Source of the DNA: CAZMNY01 sp964567745
GTDB lineage: Bacteria; Planctomycetota; Planctomycetia; Pirellulales; Pirellulaceae
DNA length: 64,000 nucleotides
Assembly (NCBI GenBank): GCA_964567745.1
Contig: CAZMNY010000020.1
Span: 1 to 64,000, forward strand
Direction: 5' to 3'
Shown: in pieces, positions 26,667-36,153 of the stretch
How positions within the stretch are numbered: position 1 is the stretch's first letter
Layout: every line of letters starts with the position of its first letter
Notes under the pieces: generated by a model
Databases searched by the model: none
Seen by the model: only the letters and a program-made list of their open reading frames with translations
What the model was told of the DNA's origin: nothing
Program-made: the position numbers and the translations under genes

Positions 26667-27772
26667 GTTTCTCCTCGACCGATCAGCTTGCGACAGGTAA
26701 CACGAGAAGAGCCAACACGCCGGTCTGGCTGTTTAGTCCGTCGATCGACTTGGCCTCGTTTCTCGGCAGCGCTTTGGTCTCCCTGCTACTGCTTGTCTAC
26801 GGAAACTACGCGGGGCTGCTCGATTCGGATACGCCGAGTTGGGCGTGGGTTCCATTCATCCTGCTGCTCGATGTGGCTCACGTCTACGCGACAGGTTTCC
26901 GTGTCTATTTTGATCGTGACGAGTTGCAGCGTCGGCCGTTGCTTTACTACGGCACGCCGATCACTGCCTTCGGCATCGGCTGGGCCGTCTATTCTGAGAG
27001 CCCCGATTGGTTTTGGCGGATCCTCGCCTACATGGCGGTGTTTCATTTCGTCCGGCAACAATACGGCTGGGTCGCCATGTATCGAGCCAAAGCGGGCGAG
27101 CCGGGCGGCTGGCAGAAATGGGTCGACTCGTCCACGATCTATTTGGCTACCCTTTATCCATTGATCTATTGGCACGCCAACTTGCCTCGCGAATTCTGGT
27201 GGTTTCGCGAATGGGACTTCTTTTCGATCCCAACCCTGCTCTGCACAATCACGGTGCCGATCTACTGGATCGTCATGGCCGCCTACTTCGTCAAATCGCT
27301 TTGGCAATGGCGAATCGGACGAGCCAATTTGGGGAAAGATATCGTGGTGGCCACGACGCTGTTCTGTTGGTATGTCGGCATCATCACCTTCAATTCCGAC
27401 TACGCCTTCACCGTCACCAACGTGATCATCCATGCCGCGCCGTACATCGCTTTGACGTATTGCTATGTGCGGTCGAGACAGCGAGCTAAGCAGCGTGCGA
27501 GACAGCGAGAATCGGCGAACGTGAAATGGAATTGGCTGGCGACGTTGACGATGATCTTGGCTACGATTTGGGTTTTGGCGTACGTTGAACATCTGTTGTG
27601 GGACAAGTTCATATGGCAAGACCGACCTTGGCTTTTCGGTCCTCCACAGGAATTGGATACGTCGCTGCAGAGTTGGCTGGCCGCCTTGCTGGCAATGCCG
27701 CAAGCGACACATTACATTTTGGATGGTTTTATTTGGAGACGACGAAGCAACCCAGTGCTCAAAAACCTCTAG
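26663..27772 (+). CDS. Polytopic membrane protein, unknown function
   Basis: From the GTG at 26663 (CAGGAGA 5 nt upstream; GTG overlaps the previous TGA) the protein has 369 residues and about eight or nine hydrophobic helices. Notable segments are LLLDVAHVYATGFRVYFDRDE, FHFVRQQYGWVAMYRAKAG and a C-terminal ATHYILDGFIWRRR; conserved-looking histidines lie at membrane edges, a pattern seen in some lipid-modifying or diiron membrane enzymes. I do not recognise a named family. The tight coupling to the amine-oxidase-like gene implies they work together. Confidence 0.65.
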   Translation: MSFSSTDQLATGNTRRANTPVWLFSPSIDLASFLGSALVSLLLLVYGNYAGLLDSDTPSWAWVPFILLLDVAHVYATGFRVYFDRDELQRRPLLYYGTPITAFGIGWAVYSESPDWFWRILAYMAVFHFVRQQYGWVAMYRAKAGEPGGWQKWVDSSTIYLATLYPLIYWHANLPREFWWFREWDFFSIPTLLCTITVPIYWIVMAAYFVKSLWQWRIGRANLGKDIVVATTLFCWYVGIITFNSDYAFTVTNVIIHAAPYIALTYCYVRSRQRAKQRARQRESANVKWNWLATLTMILATIWVLAYVEHLLWDKFIWQDRPWLFGPPQELDTSLQSWLAALLAMPQATHYILDGFIWRRRSNPVLKNL

Positions 27773-27867
27773 GATGGTTGTGAACAAGCTCTACGATTAG
27801 CCATCGAAACAACGAATTGCCGCCGTTACCTCAAGTTTTACCGATCCGAGTCGAATACCATTACGAT

Positions 27868-28299
27868 ATGAAGCCTCTTGATTCCCAACAGCGAGCGACA
27901 GCTCAATCGCACAAGCCGACTGCGGTCGGACGTCATGTGTTGCTCGATCTCTACGGCGTTGACGACGCGAGATTGCGTTGTGTCGATTCGATGACCAAGC
28001 TTATGGTGAATCTGCTCGACGACTGCGGGTTCCACCGTTTGGGGATTCAATCGAAGAAGTTTCCCGGCGCTGACGCGGGACTAACTCTGATGGTATTGCT
28101 CTCCGAGTCGCATGCCTCGATTCACACGTACCCCGAACTGGCCTACGCCGCCGTCGACATCTTCTCCTGCGGCGACGCTGACGTTGAATCGTTTGTGGTT
28201 GGTCTTGTCGAAGCATTGCAGCCCGATTCCGTCGAGCAAAGCGAGCATGCTCGCGGACGGAAAATCACAAACAACTCGCCAGTCCGAACGCCGCGTTAA
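27868..28299 (+). CDS. speD: S-adenosylmethionine decarboxylase proenzyme
   Basis: A 143-residue proenzyme if it starts at the ATG at 27868; a TTG at 27817 would add 17 residues with no family look. It decarboxylates AdoMet to supply aminopropyl groups. The self-cleavage site is present in SESHASIHTYPE: Ser81 becomes the pyruvoyl group, with His86 and Cys101 (VDIFSCG) at the spacing of the Thermotoga maritima enzyme (Ser63, His68, Cys83). VGRHVLLDLYGVD is the usual N-terminal strand. It is the last gene of the polyamine-related block. Confidence 0.9.
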   Translation: MKPLDSQQRATAQSHKPTAVGRHVLLDLYGVDDARLRCVDSMTKLMVNLLDDCGFHRLGIQSKKFPGADAGLTLMVLLSESHASIHTYPELAYAAVDIFSCGDADVESFVVGLVEALQPDSVEQSEHARGRKITNNSPVRTPR

Positions 28300-28316
28300 G
28301 GGGCTACAATCGTCGG

Positions 28317-28344
28317 TGCTTGATGCGTAATGCTTGATGCGTAA
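28317..28344. repeat. 14-bp tandem duplication
   Basis: TGCTTGATGCGTAA occurs twice head to tail just after speD. No role is evident. Confidence 0.7.
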
Positions 28345-28363
28345 GGCGAACTCAGTGAAAGAT

Positions 28364-28408
28364 GGCAGGAAGATGGGGGCAGGAAAATAGTCCACTTATC
28401 TTCCTGCC
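28364..28408. repeat. Inverted repeat between convergent genes
   Basis: GGCAGGAAGAT (28364-28374) and ATCTTCCTGCC (28398-28408) are perfect inverted arms around a 23-bp spacer that itself contains another GGCAGGAA. A run of seven A follows. It resembles dispersed GGCAGRAARAT palindromes that I recall from planctomycete genomes, and lies between speD and a glycosyltransferase gene. Confidence 0.6.
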
Positions 28409-28458
28409 AAAAAAACGATCCTGAGGGGCGGCCGAAACGCGACGGCGCTCGCGACTCC

Positions 28459-29646
28459 TCACTTCAACGCTTTCTCGAGAAGTAACTTGAGTCGTTGCTC
28501 TTCGACCGAATGGCTGAAGTGCTGTTCGACTTTCTTGCGAGCTGCTTCGCGGATCGGCTGGAGTGCGGATGGGGGCTGCTCGAGCACCTCGAGGGCGGCT
28601 TCGGCGAGTCGATTGAGATGCGCTTTGGGGATGATGAAACCGTCGACGCCATGGTCAATCACCTCCGGGATTCCTCCCGCGTCGCTGCCGATCGATGTCA
28701 CTCCGCACGCCATGGCTTCGATCAGCGCGTTGGGCAGTCCCTCCCAAACTGATGGCATGAGCATGACGTCGCACAGCTGAATGTGGCGGCCAACTTCTTG
28801 AGGGTCGTCAACAACTCCGGTAGCGATGACGCGATCTTCAATTTCGGGTCGCTCGACAAAAAACGAACTCAGCTGAGCTTGCTCGCGAGGCCTGACGGCG
28901 CCGATCACCAACAATCGCGCAGGTCGAGATTGGTTGACGCGCGCCAGGCAATCCAGCAAGAAAGGGAGCCCCTTCTTGTGTCTCATCTCACCACAGAAAC
29001 CAAGAATCACATCTTCGTCGTCGATTCCCAGACTGGCCCGCAACGCTTTGTCTGAGGACGCTGGTCGAAATGTATCCAAGTCGACCGAGTTGTGAACGAC
29101 GACGGCTCGGTCCCGCGTATTGAGAAGGACGTCGATCTTGGCGGCCAAGTCGTGGGACACCGTGGCGACCGCGGTTGCTCGCTCCAAGGTCCACGAGAGA
29201 CGAGCGAAATCGCCTGGTGGAAACATCAGTCGATCGATGTCGTTGCCGCGAGCGCTGACAATCGAACGCAACCCGTTCGCCTCGGCGAACATCACGGCCA
29301 GAAAACCGGCCGGGTAGACGTAGTGTCCCCAAAGTAGGTCAAGCTGGTGCTCGGCATGCAGCCATTCCAAGACATTGCTGGTGTGCTGAAGCGACATGTC
29401 CCAGTTGGAAAACAGGCCTAACTGATGCACCTGAACCGAGGATGAATCGCCATCCGCTTGACCGTGCTGTGACGTATTACTTCCAAGCTCGCCTGCTTGC
29501 AGCGTTTTCGTCCAGGCCAAAACGTGAACTTCGTGACCGAGGCGCGCGAGGGCGTGGGCGGTTCGATGGCTGCTGCGAGCGACCCCGCCTAGATCGGGAG
29601 GAAATCGTTCGGTCAGCATCAGAATTCGTTGTGCCTGATCGCCCAT
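28459..29646 (-). CDS. Glycosyltransferase family 4 protein
   Basis: A 395-residue GT-B glycosyltransferase. The N-terminal acceptor domain opens with ILMLTERFPPDLGGVARSS, and the C-terminal donor domain has VILGFCGEMRHKKGLPFLL, followed by the EX7E region EGLPNALIEAMACGVTSIGSDAGGIPE. It should add a sugar from a nucleotide donor to a growing glycan or lipid-linked acceptor in the cytosol. It is the left edge of the exopolysaccharide locus and is intact, unlike several neighbours. Divergent from the WecG/TagA remnant. Confidence 0.88.
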   Translation of the reverse strand: MGDQAQRILMLTERFPPDLGGVARSSHRTAHALARLGHEVHVLAWTKTLQAGELGSNTSQHGQADGDSSSVQVHQLGLFSNWDMSLQHTSNVLEWLHAEHQLDLLWGHYVYPAGFLAVMFAEANGLRSIVSARGNDIDRLMFPPGDFARLSWTLERATAVATVSHDLAAKIDVLLNTRDRAVVVHNSVDLDTFRPASSDKALRASLGIDDEDVILGFCGEMRHKKGLPFLLDCLARVNQSRPARLLVIGAVRPREQAQLSSFFVERPEIEDRVIATGVVDDPQEVGRHIQLCDVMLMPSVWEGLPNALIEAMACGVTSIGSDAGGIPEVIDHGVDGFIIPKAHLNRLAEAALEVLEQPPSALQPIREAARKKVEQHFSHSVEEQRLKLLLEKALK

Positions 29647-29869
29647 CGCCGCCTCAAACTCATGTTATGGAAAAAAATCGCCCGTTCCGAAATTGCTTGA
29701 AACCGGTTCTCAAAGCCGCCTGACATCGCCGTGCGAGCGGGGCCGATTTCATGCGAACCGAGGATCATAACATGCTCAATACGCCCGCGTATGCGGACAA
29801 TCAGCATTACCGTTGCTCGAACGCCGTCAATTTCTGGTGTCCTATGATTAGTCGGAGTAAGAAACACGA

Positions 29870-30655
29870 ATGGCAGCAACAACTCGGAAGACGATGTTCG
29901 GCGTCGAGATAGACGCGATGCGACTGGAGCAGGCGGTCGATCGTATTGCGCAGTGGGTCGCTGAGCCCTTCTCGCATTGCCGATACGTGGTCACGCCCAG
30001 CGTAGACCACATTGTGATGCTGCAGCACGACCACGCATTTCGCCGGTCGTACCGAAAAGCCGACCTCGTGTTGGCCGACGGTTGGCCGGTGGTGATGGCT
30101 TCCAAGTGGATTGGAAAGCCGCTTCCCGGTTTGGTGCCGGGTTCCGATCTGACTCCCGCCTTGTTGGCCACTTGGAAAGTCCTCAGCCTTTGCGAGCGTT
30201 GTTGTTGGGAGCGATGCCGGGCGTGGCTGAAGTGGCGGCGAAGAACATCGAGCCCCAATGGCCCCACGTCTCCGTCACCGATCTCTACAGTCCGCCGTTG
30301 GGCTTTGAGTACGACGAGCAGGAGAGCTGTCGGATTGTCGACCGCGTCAATGCAGCGGCACCAGATGTGTTGATTGTCGGTGTCGGCGCGCCGAAGCAGG
30401 AGCTTTGGGTCTATCGCAACCGGAATCAGTTGAAAGCCAAAACGGCATTGTGCGTTGGCGCCACGATCGACTTTCTCGCCGGTGAAAAGAAGCGGGCGCG
30501 CCTTTGGAGACGGCGTCTTGCCCTGGAATGGCTGCACCGAGTTGCTTCGGAACCCATAACGGCTCGCCAAACGTTATCTCAACGACGCGAGGCAGTTTCC
30601 GGCAATTGTTTTGTCTGAGTTTTGCAAGCGTGGGCTTTCGACATCCCAACCGTAA
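29870..30655 (+). pseudogene. WecG/TagA/CpsF glycosyltransferase with two frameshifts
   Basis: The gene encodes a WecG/TagA/CpsF-type enzyme that transfers a sugar (N-acetylmannosamine-type) to a lipid-linked acceptor. Frame 2 covers MFGVEIDAMRLEQAVDRI, TPSVDHIVMLQHD, ADLVLADGWPVVMASKW and VPGSDLTPALLAT. Near 30170-30182 homology moves to frame 1: PQPLRALLLGAMPGVAEVA, PDVLIVGVGAPKQELWVYRN, CVGATIDFLAGEKKRA and LEWLHRVASEP. Near 30552-30560 it returns to frame 2 (RLAKRYLNDARQFPAIVL) and stops at 30653-30655. The pattern fits one lost base, then one gained base. As written no full protein is made; sequencing error is the alternative. Confidence 0.75.
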
Positions 30656-32048
30656 TGCCGGCAGTCAGCATCAAGGCGTGGTTGACCATGATGATGATCC
30701 CCACGTCGTGAAACAGCCCATTGATGAAGATGGCGGCGGCAAAAAGGCGAGAAACAGAATCCCAAGTTTCCGTGTCCACTCGTCGGCTTGCCAGTTGTTT
30801 GCGAGTCGCCAAGCCCGCCAACACCAGACTCCCAGTAGCGCCACGTTGAGTCCTACGCCGACGATACCGGTCTCGACGAGCAAGGCCAGAAACACATTGT
30901 GCTGCACGTAGCCTCGCGCCTGTTCCATCGTCAAGTCGGAGAACTTCGAGTTGATGTACTCCTGGCTAACCTCTTGGTATCGCTGGAAGCCGCATCCGAA
31001 GATCGGTTGGTCCCGAGTGATCCGCCAGGTGATCGTGGCGAGCAGAGGGCGTAGCGACGCCGACTTAGCCATGTCGTGAGCGGAGACGTGTTTGTCTCTC
31101 TTGAATTCCGTCAGGTTCGCGCCCTTGGCGGCGAGCAGCATTCCGACGACGAGCGTGCCGAGGACAACAACGCCAATTTTTTGCGAGCGGCCCAGATAGA
31201 TCGTCAACGGAGCAAGGCCTGCGACCGCGGTGCCCATCCACACACTTCGAGTCAGCGTACAAACAACGCCAGCAGCGATCACGACGATGGCAACGGCCAG
31301 CATCGCTCGGCCTCGCGCTTGCAGTTTCGGCCACCATAGATGCTGGACACGAATCCGATTGTGAGAAACAGACCGTTTCCGATCGGGTTCAGCAAAGGAC
31401 CTCGACCGCGTCCAAGAAACTCTTCGTAGGCGGGGTCCATGATGTATCGCGGAAAAACGAGTGCCCTCCAACCCTTCTTCTCGGCGATCGCTGTCAGTCC
31501 CAGATAGACGCCCAGCACCATAAATGAAGCTGTCATGCCGGCGATGCCGGTCGGCGTCAGCTTCGATTGCCGCGCGATCCAGTAAAGCACGGCGGTGGAG
31601 AAGAAGTAGAAGACCCACAGCGACAGAGGATTTGCCTCAGTTGATTCGACTGGCTTGAGCAACAGGTTGAGCAACAGGTTGAGCAGAAGGCAGCCGACGA
31701 ACGAGGCCAGCAACAGGTCGTCGACCGCCCACGGTTTTGGGTCCGCCATCCCCCAGACTTGGTAGATCACGAACATAGCGCACAGGCCGCCGCGCGGTCG
31801 GTGGTCATAGAGATTGGGCCGAGATCGATATGGAACAGAAACCAGCCGGCGCAGACGCCAAGCAAGACAACGCCCACGCTGCCTCCGAGTAGTCCGCCAA
31901 ATCGAATCGCGACGGCGACCCAGATCAGGCCAACAATCGCGGCGACAAGTGCCAAGGCTATCATGTGAGGCGAGTTGCTTTTCAGTTTTAGCGCCGGCTC
32001 GGTCATGACAGCGAGCGGCGGCGACGGCCCAGGGGCGTTTTCCAACAT
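30579..32048 (-). pseudogene. O-antigen ligase/polymerase (Wzy/WaaL-like) with three frameshifts
   Basis: A polytopic membrane protein of about 490 residues is split over three frames. It begins at 32048 (TEPALKLKSNSPHMIALALV, GWFLFHIDLGPISMTTDR), moves frame near 31790-31805 to AMFVIYQVWGMADPKPWAVD and PRYIMDPAYEEFLGRGRGPL, again near 31330-31340 to VVCTLTRSVWMG and DQPIFGCGFQRYQEVSQEY with VQHNVFLALLVETGIVG, and again near 30740 to AAAIFINGLFHDVGIIIMVN. The GxGF...HNxFLxxLVETG pattern is typical of O-antigen ligases, which join or polymerise undecaprenol-linked glycans. All three shifts have the same sense (one base lost each). Its 3-prime end overlaps the WecG remnant by 77 bp. Confidence 0.75.
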
Positions 32049-32297
32049 ACGTCACCATAAATCGCGTCTCGGCCGCGCAGAACTCGACGCACAACTGTCA
32101 TGACCGACGTAATTCTGAGAATCGAAACAGTCGCAGTACTGTTTGTCGATGTCGCATGCAACGACTTGCGCCAATCTTGCTTATCTCTTTGAGTGACGGA
32201 GAGTTAGCTGCGTGTTTTTCTCGTTCGAGTCAGGCAAATTCTCGGACGAATGACGCCTTCCCAGGAAAATGAAACACCCGCTTAGACGAGCTAATCC

Positions 32298-33431
32298 ATG
32301 CAAGACAATCTGCGAATCGAGTGCCTCCGCAACGCGGACGACATTCTCGCGATGCAGGACCAGTGGGACTCGCTGGCGGAAGGCGTTCCCTTCCGGCGGT
32401 GGGACTGGCTCGGGCGGTGGTGGAACGAGTTTGCCGGCAACGCCGAGTTGTATGTGATCGCCGTTCGAGATTCACATGGCCGCTTGGCCGCCGCCGCGCC
32501 GTTCTGTCGCGAGACCACGCTGGCGTCCGGCCGCAAGCTGAAACTGCTCGGCTCAGGCAAAGTCTGTTCCGACTACCTGACCTTGATGGCTCGACCGGAA
32601 CATGAAACCGAATTGATCGGCGCGATGACTCATTGGCTGCACTCGGTTGCAGGCGATAAAGAGCATGGTTGGGATTTGCTCGAACTCGAAAACATTCCCG
32701 ATTGCGACAATCGTTGGGGCGAGTGGCGCCGTCAACTAAACGACCTCGGCAACGACGTTCACACGCGAGCGGCAATTCAATGTTGGCGGATCGACGAGCT
32801 CGACGACTGGGAAGACTATTTGGCTCGGTTGTCCAAGTCGCATCGCAAGAAGATCCGCCGCATGCTGAAACGTGAGTTGACTTCGGAGCACATAGTGGCG
32901 CGCCGGGCCGACGACGAGGCGACGTTCAACTTGGGTTGGGACGCACTGGTCGATCTACATCAGAGACGTTGGGCCGCGAGCGGCATCGAGGGTTGTTTCA
33001 GTTGTCCAAAGTTCACCGCTTTCCTGCACGGCGCGGCAATTCGATTTCATCAGGCTGATCGATTGGATTTGACTTGGCTTGAAGATCGCGGGCAGCCCGT
33101 CGCCGCGCAGATTGATCTCGTCGATGGCGCAGGCGTTTTCAGTTATCAGGCCGGCATTGATCCATTGGTTGACGACTACAGCCCAGGGCAAGTTTTACAG
33201 GCGAGCATGATGCATCAAGCCGCCAACAACAAAGTCGGTCGATATGACTTTCTCCGCGGTGATGAAGGATACAAGGCGAGTTGGCGAGCTGTCGCGGTCG
33301 GTTGCTCGACCGTCCGTGTTACGCCCAATCGGACGCTGCCCAAGATCAGAAGCGGAGCATGGTCGACGGGGCAAACCGTCAAGGCGCTGCTCAAAGCGGG
33401 ACTCGGACGCGGCGAGGAGACATCGGCGTAG
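32298..33431 (+). CDS. GNAT-family acetyltransferase (FemAB/BcsL-like)
   Basis: A 377-residue cytosolic protein of the double-GNAT, FemAB-like type often found in exopolysaccharide loci. Marks are FRRWDWLGRWWNEF near residue 35, LARLSKSHRKKIRRMLKREL near 180, LVDLHQRRWAASGIEG, and FSYQAGIDPLVDDYSPGQVL in the acetyl-CoA fold, with YDFLRGDEGYKASW near the end. It probably acylates a sugar or lipid precursor. A degraded relative lies at 36154-36770, so the locus once had at least two. Confidence 0.8.
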   Translation: MQDNLRIECLRNADDILAMQDQWDSLAEGVPFRRWDWLGRWWNEFAGNAELYVIAVRDSHGRLAAAAPFCRETTLASGRKLKLLGSGKVCSDYLTLMARPEHETELIGAMTHWLHSVAGDKEHGWDLLELENIPDCDNRWGEWRRQLNDLGNDVHTRAAIQCWRIDELDDWEDYLARLSKSHRKKIRRMLKRELTSEHIVARRADDEATFNLGWDALVDLHQRRWAASGIEGCFSCPKFTAFLHGAAIRFHQADRLDLTWLEDRGQPVAAQIDLVDGAGVFSYQAGIDPLVDDYSPGQVLQASMMHQAANNKVGRYDFLRGDEGYKASWRAVAVGCSTVRVTPNRTLPKIRSGAWSTGQTVKALLKAGLGRGEETSA

Positions 33432-33487
33432 TGGACCAACTCCATCCGCCGTAAGCAACGGCGAATCGAACAACGAAGGCCAAGACA

Positions 33488-34465
33488 ATGACCGAACACT
33501 CTGCGATTCCGATCTGGAAGAAGCTCGCACATGATGCGTACTTCTACAGCACCGCGACCTATCGCTGGTTCTGGATGCAGTGGTCGATTCAAGAGGGCCG
33601 AGCGCCGATGATGATTCTTTTCTATCATCGGATCGCGGATGAGAAACCCAACCCGTGGACGATGTCCAATGACTGCTTTATCCGGCAGATGAACTGGATC
33701 TCAGCACGCTTCGACATGGTGTCGCTTGAGGAGATGCAGCGAAGAATGCGAGGGCACAGTACGCGTCCCGCTGTCAGCATCACGTTTGACGATGGTTACG
33801 CTGAAAACTGTGAGTCGGCTATTCCTTGGCTTATCAAGAACCGCATTCCCTGCACGTACTTCACAACGCTGCGAAACGTCGAGACGGGTGAACCGTTTCC
33901 TCACGATGCTGCCCTCCGTCAACCGTTTCGGCCCAACACAATCGAACAGCTTAAGGCGATGGCGGCGGCCGGCATTGAAATCGGCTGCCACACTCGCACC
34001 CACCTCGATCTTGGCGTGACGACGAATCGCGAACAGATCGAAGACGAGGTCGTCGCCGCCCGAGACGCATTGAGTAGGCACGTCCAACGTCCTGTCAGGT
34101 ATTTTGCGTTTCCTTTCGGCATGCACGCCAATCTGAATTCCGACGTCTTTCAGCTGGCTCGCGATGCCGGCTACGACGCGGCCTGCTCTGCCTACGGCGG
34201 CTACAACTTTCCCGACGACGATCCGTTTCACCTTCAGCGTATTCACGGAGACCCGCAGTTTGTCCGGTTGAGAAACGACTTGACGGTCGACCCTCGCAAG
34301 GTGCATTCGACCGAGCGTTTTCAGGCGATAGGCGTCGATTCGGACAACATTTCTCGCCCCGCAAACTCTGACAACTTCAACTCTGGCCAATTCAACTCTG
34401 ACAACGTCGAGCCTTCCGACGGGCCAGCCCATCCGAGCTCGACGCTAGAGAAGGCGGGCCGATGA
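33488..34465 (+). CDS. Polysaccharide deacetylase family protein
   Basis: A 325-residue NodB-homology protein (carbohydrate esterase 4). The metal motif is SITFDDGYAENC (catalytic Asp pair), with IEIGCHTRTHLDLG supplying the two histidines and RYFAFPFGMH the later motif. It removes N- or O-acetyl groups from polysaccharide, probably the product of this locus. No signal peptide is clear, though the first 45 residues are aromatic-rich. The C-terminal tail is a low-complexity Asn/Ser/Asp stretch (DNFNSGQFNSDN). Its TGA overlaps the next ATG (ATGA), so translation is coupled. Confidence 0.87.
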   Translation: MTEHSAIPIWKKLAHDAYFYSTATYRWFWMQWSIQEGRAPMMILFYHRIADEKPNPWTMSNDCFIRQMNWISARFDMVSLEEMQRRMRGHSTRPAVSITFDDGYAENCESAIPWLIKNRIPCTYFTTLRNVETGEPFPHDAALRQPFRPNTIEQLKAMAAAGIEIGCHTRTHLDLGVTTNREQIEDEVVAARDALSRHVQRPVRYFAFPFGMHANLNSDVFQLARDAGYDAACSAYGGYNFPDDDPFHLQRIHGDPQFVRLRNDLTVDPRKVHSTERFQAIGVDSDNISRPANSDNFNSGQFNSDNVEPSDGPAHPSSTLEKAGR

Positions 34466-34791
34466 GCGATTGCGTCGTCGACGATTGCCAAGCGACTGGG
34501 CGCGTGGCCGGGCCCGCGGCCGACTCGCTGCGCATGGGCATCATGCTTCTTGTCGGCGTGACCGTCGTGCAGAAACTCGTCGGGTTCGTTCGCAATGTAC
34601 TCTTCTGTCGCTGGCTCGAGCCGCACCAGATTGGATACTGGGAACTGGCTCTAAGCTTCTTCATCTTGGCCTCGCCATTGGTCGTCGGCGGGTTTCCCGG
34701 CGCCTTCGGACGCTACACCGAGTTCTTTCGGCAGCGCGGACAGATACGAGATGACCTACCGACGTCCGATGAAACAGGAGCGAGAAAATGA
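34462..34791 (+). pseudogene. Polysaccharide flippase (Wzx/MurJ-like), N-terminal fragment
   Basis: 109 codons, of which about 93 look like the N-terminus of an oligosaccharide flippase: RMGIMLLVGVTVVQKLVGFVR, then a second helix and GFPGAFGRYTEFF. A full protein has around 12 or more helices and 400-500 residues; here only two or three remain. From ~34745 the frame enters the leader of the next gene and ends in its ATGA. With no further space before the next gene, the rest has been deleted. It cannot transport lipid-linked glycan. Confidence 0.7.
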
Positions 34792-36152
34792 AAACGAGAA
34801 CAAACAGGCAATTGGTGCCGCTAAGTGATCGGGGACCATTGCGAGTCATGTTTGTCACTTGCAGCATGCCGGTCGGCGGAGCGGAAACGCTGCTCGTCCA
34901 ATTAATGCGCGGACTCGACCGAAATCGGTTCGAGCCAGAGCTCTGTTGCCTCAAGTCGCTCGGTCCGCTCGGCGAACAAATCGCTTGCGAGGCGCCGGCC
35001 CACAGCTGGCTCTGGAAGCACAAACTCGATCCGACCATTTTGTTTCGACTCGAGAATCTCTTCCGCCGTCAAAAGATCGACGCCGTGATCACCGTTGGCG
35101 CCGGCGACAAGATGTTCTGGGGACGGCTTGCGGCTCACCGCGCTGGAGTGCCTGTGATTGCCAGCGCATTGCATTCGACCGGCTGGCCCGATCAGGTTGA
35201 ACGACTTAACCGCTGGCTCAACTCGATCACCGACGCATTCATCGGCGTCGCCGAATCGCATGGCCGCTATCTGGTCGAAACAGAGGGCTTTCCCGCCGAG
35301 AAGGTACACGTTGCACCGAACGGCGTTGATACTCGCCGCTTCCGCTTTCTTCCTGCATCGCGGGCGAAACTGCGAGCCGAGTTAGGGATTGCCGCCGATG
35401 CGCCGGTCTGCGGAGTGGTCGCGGCGCAACGACCGGAGAAGAACCTGCATCTGTTCCTCGAATCGGCCGCGCGAGTTAATAAGCAGTTGCCGCAAGCTCG
35501 CTTTATTTTGGTGGGCGACGGTCCCGAACGTGAATCGTTGGAGGTCCAGACGCGAAAACTCGGAATGCGAAACGAGGTCTTCTTCTTGGGGACCCGCAAA
35601 GACATTCCGCAATTGTTGTCGACCATCGATCTGTTCGGGCTTACGTCGGATAACGAAGCCAGTCCTGTTTCGATTCTCGAAGCAATGTGCTGCGGCCGGC
35701 CTGTTGTCGCCACCAACGTCGGCTCCATCGCCGAATCAGTCCAGCATGGGTTCTCGGGCTATCTTGTCGAGCCGGGCGACGTCGATGCGATGTCGAAAGC
35801 CTGGTTGACCATACTTGCCGATCAGCGACGCGGCCGGCAAATGGGACGAGTTGGTCGCGAGGCGGTCGTCAAACATGCTTCGTTGGACCGCATGCTCCAT
35901 AGCTATGAAGATCTGATTACCGATATCTACCAAAGCAAGTGCGAAACCAAGTCGCCGCAAACGGCTGACAGCAACCTCACCGTGGCGCCAGATGCGACCG
36001 AAGCGGTGGCGGTCGCGATACAACGGGACGTCGAGCAATTTGCTGACGAGACGGCCCGCCACACCAGCCAGTCGAGCGACGCCCACGCGGATGCGCGCCA
36101 ACCCGCCGACGGGCAACCGGACGAGCAGGAATTAGTCACGCCGATGGGCTAA
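34788..36152 (+). CDS. Glycosyltransferase family 4 protein
   Basis: A 454-residue GT-B enzyme with a CAGGAG ribosome site before its ATG. The acceptor domain starts LRVMFVTCSMPVGGAETLL; the donor domain has VCGVVAAQRPEKNLHLFLE, FILVGDGPERESLEVQ, and the EX7E region DNEASPVSILEAMCCGRPVVA. It likely adds a hexose in exopolysaccharide synthesis. Residues after ~385 form an acidic, glutamine/alanine-rich disordered tail unusual for the family. The degraded GNAT gene starts right after its stop. Confidence 0.88.
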   Translation: MKTRTNRQLVPLSDRGPLRVMFVTCSMPVGGAETLLVQLMRGLDRNRFEPELCCLKSLGPLGEQIACEAPAHSWLWKHKLDPTILFRLENLFRRQKIDAVITVGAGDKMFWGRLAAHRAGVPVIASALHSTGWPDQVERLNRWLNSITDAFIGVAESHGRYLVETEGFPAEKVHVAPNGVDTRRFRFLPASRAKLRAELGIAADAPVCGVVAAQRPEKNLHLFLESAARVNKQLPQARFILVGDGPERESLEVQTRKLGMRNEVFFLGTRKDIPQLLSTIDLFGLTSDNEASPVSILEAMCCGRPVVATNVGSIAESVQHGFSGYLVEPGDVDAMSKAWLTILADQRRGRQMGRVGREAVVKHASLDRMLHSYEDLITDIYQSKCETKSPQTADSNLTVAPDATEAVAVAIQRDVEQFADETARHTSQSSDAHADARQPADGQPDEQELVTPMG

Positions 36153-36153
36153 C

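Noticed and set aside
28364..28416. Rho-independent terminator after speD
   Set aside because: The stem is followed by A7, not T, on the plus strand, and for the opposing gene the T-run comes before the stem.
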